A DNA stretch of 15,378 nucleotides from Eubacterium sp. UBA5416 (GTDB lineage: Bacteria > Bacillota > Clostridia > Lachnospirales > Lachnospiraceae), in NCBI GenBank assembly GCA_002409525.1, contig DHNM01000006.1:1-15378 (forward strand), given 5' to 3'. Each line of letters begins with the position of its first letter. The stretch's first letter is position 1. The notes under the pieces were generated by a model. The model was not told the DNA's origin. It saw only the letters and a list, made by a program, of their open reading frames with translations, and did not search any database. Of the stretch, positions 14,305 to 15,378 are shown in pieces. Both the position numbers and the translations under genes were made by a program.

Positions 14305-15300
14305 TCATGCAATCGCCCTGTTATAATTATATTTAACACTGTCCTGGTCAATAGACACATAGATCTGTGTTGTCCGCAGGTCTGCATGTCCCAACAGTAT
14401 AGATACATATTGGATCGGCACACCCTTGCGCACCATGTCAGTTGCAAATGTTCGGCGAAACCTGTGAGGGTGTACATCGGCTACACCGGAACGCTTACCG
14501 ATCTTTCTTGCTGCTGCCTCTATACCTGCCTTTGACAGCCTATTATGTGGTGCTTTATTGCTTACAAATAAGGCAGAGTTACTATCTGTACGAGTCTGCA
14601 TATATTCTTTTATGACCTCAGCGCAAACATCGGAGATATAAAAGATTCTCTCTTTATTACCCTTGCCAATCACAGTTGACTCATGACCTGCAAAGTCTAT
14701 ATCTGAAATGTTTACAGATGATACTTCTGATACTCTCAGGCCTGAACTGACCATAAACTCAATCAGTGCTTTATCTCTTGCATTTTTACAAGCACCTTTA
14801 ATCTTCATCATTTCGACCGCGCTAAATGGTTTGCGTTTTACTTTCTGAATCTTAATCTGTTTCAGATTCACCGTCGGGTTCTGCGGAATAAGTGCCTCTC
14901 CATATGCCCAAGAGAAGAAACTAGACAAAACCTTTCGCTTATTCTCCAAAGTCGTATTTGACACCTTTCTGCGTTCCTTATAGAGTGAGAGATACATTCT
15001 AAGATCATATACTCCAATATCTGATAATTTCTTGTCTATAGCTCCAATTAGCTGTCTCAGCTCTAAAGAATACAGTTTCAATGTATTATCTGACTTTCCT
15101 TCAAGGCGCTTTGTAGCTAGGAATTTCTTGACTATCTCCATGTTTCTATCTTCCCTGACCGTAACCTCCGTACATCGATCCTGAACCTCATATTTCTGTA
15201 GCTGTATATATAAAGTACGTTCTACCTTTTCAATCACTTCCCTATCTACTCCGTCCAGCTGTTCTATTACGTTGTCAATAATTTCTGTTCTTAAATCCAT
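14305..15300 (-). CDS. Tyrosine site-specific recombinase (integrase/Xer-like)
   Basis: This 331-residue recombinase has an N-terminal extension (1-50), a SAM-like core-binding domain (about 52-140, EIVKKFLATKRLEGKSDNTL) and a catalytic domain (about 155-325). The catalytic set is complete: R189 (SGLRVSE), the beta-hairpin lysine at K213 or K216 (GKGNKER), H279 and R282 (HPHRFRRTFATD), H305 (LLGHADL) and nucleophile Y314 (TTQIYVSI). The length and lack of an arm-binding zinc domain resemble XerC/D-like or invertase-type enzymes as much as classic phage integrases. AGGAGGA eight bases before the ATG fixes the start, and a promoter lies just upstream. It is immediately followed by late-type phage genes, which is unusual for a phage integrase. 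A DNA-inversion role is an alternative to prophage integration. Confidence 0.9.
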   Translation of the reverse strand: MDLRTEIIDNVIEQLDGVDREVIEKVERTLYIQLQKYEVQDRCTEVTVREDRNMEIVKKFLATKRLEGKSDNTLKLYSLELRQLIGAIDKKLSDIGVYDLRMYLSLYKERRKVSNTTLENKRKVLSSFFSWAYGEALIPQNPTVNLKQIKIQKVKRKPFSAVEMMKIKGACKNARDKALIEFMVSSGLRVSEVSSVNISDIDFAGHESTVIGKGNKERIFYISDVCAEVIKEYMQTRTDSNSALFVSNKAPHNRLSKAGIEAAARKIGKRSGVADVHPHRFRRTFATDMVRKGVPIQYVSILLGHADLRTTQIYVSIDQDSVKYNYNRAIA

Positions 15301-15329
15301 GCCATATCCTCCTATTTTTATTCAGGGAT

Positions 15330-15357
15330 ATAATAGCATGTTGGAAAAAGATGTAAA
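15330..15357 (-). promoter_or_regulatory. Sigma-A promoter of the recombinase gene
   Basis: On the minus strand, TTTACA (15357-15352) and TATTAT (15335-15330) are separated by 16 bases, each matching consensus at five of six positions. The -10 lies about 30 bases before the ATG at 15300, with AGGAGGA in between. The recombinase can thus be transcribed without the genes upstream of the window edge. Confidence 0.65.
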
Positions 15358-15378
15358 CTTACCGCCGATTTAGTTAAC

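Noticed and set aside
15352..15378. Right-edge sequence acttaccgccgat as a third att copy or the start of the GH18 3' half
   Set aside because: Only about 9 of 14 bases match the core, it overlaps the recombinase promoter, and no GH18 coding sequence follows before the window ends.

Overview
The window suggests a low-to-medium GC Firmicute, most likely a Clostridia/Lachnospiraceae-type spore former. This is inferred from the conserved murE-priA-def-fmt-yugP-rsmB-rlmN-prpC gene order, the purine-rich Shine-Dalgarno sites, a MurE with the DNPR signature for meso-diaminopimelate, and a LysM-GH18 protein of the spore-hydrolase type. No rRNA, tRNA or CRISPR was seen.

Left part (1-8588), core chromosome: eight tightly packed genes, all on the minus strand. 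Read in transcription order they are murE, priA, def, fmt, a YugP-type zinc metallopeptidase, rsmB, rlmN and the start of a PP2C phosphatase that runs off the left edge. Gaps are 7-21 bp or 4-bp overlaps, and one good sigma-A promoter (8560-8588) lies upstream of murE. The operon joins peptidoglycan precursor synthesis, replication restart, formyl-Met handling at both ends of translation, rRNA methylation and Ser/Thr dephosphorylation.

Junction (8589-9590): a divergent plus-strand gene for a two-LysM, GH18 peptidoglycan hydrolase (YaaH/SleL type) is cut off inside its TIM barrel, just after a conserved TYG motif. From there on the content is mobile-element DNA, so this is read as the left attachment junction of a prophage.

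Right part (9541-15378), accessory/prophage DNA: a membrane-anchored ComEC-like metallo-beta-lactamase protein, a relic of a lysin C-terminus, a small membrane zinc-ribbon protein on the plus strand, and then a minus-strand phage module. In transcription order that module is a tyrosine recombinase, an uncharacterised phage protein, a 40-residue CD1375-like protein, a TM/coiled-coil XhlA-like protein, a holin, and an M15-SH3-peptidoglycan-binding endolysin. Several intrinsic terminator-like hairpins punctuate the module.

The most interesting signal is an imperfect 26-bp direct repeat (22/26 matches, the first 14 exact) at 9527-9552 and 11310-11335. One copy lies exactly where the GH18 gene is broken, the other exactly where the lysin relic is broken. 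This suggests two elements stacked at one attachment site inside a probable sporulation gene. The right end of the prophage and the missing 3' half of the GH18 gene are not in the window.
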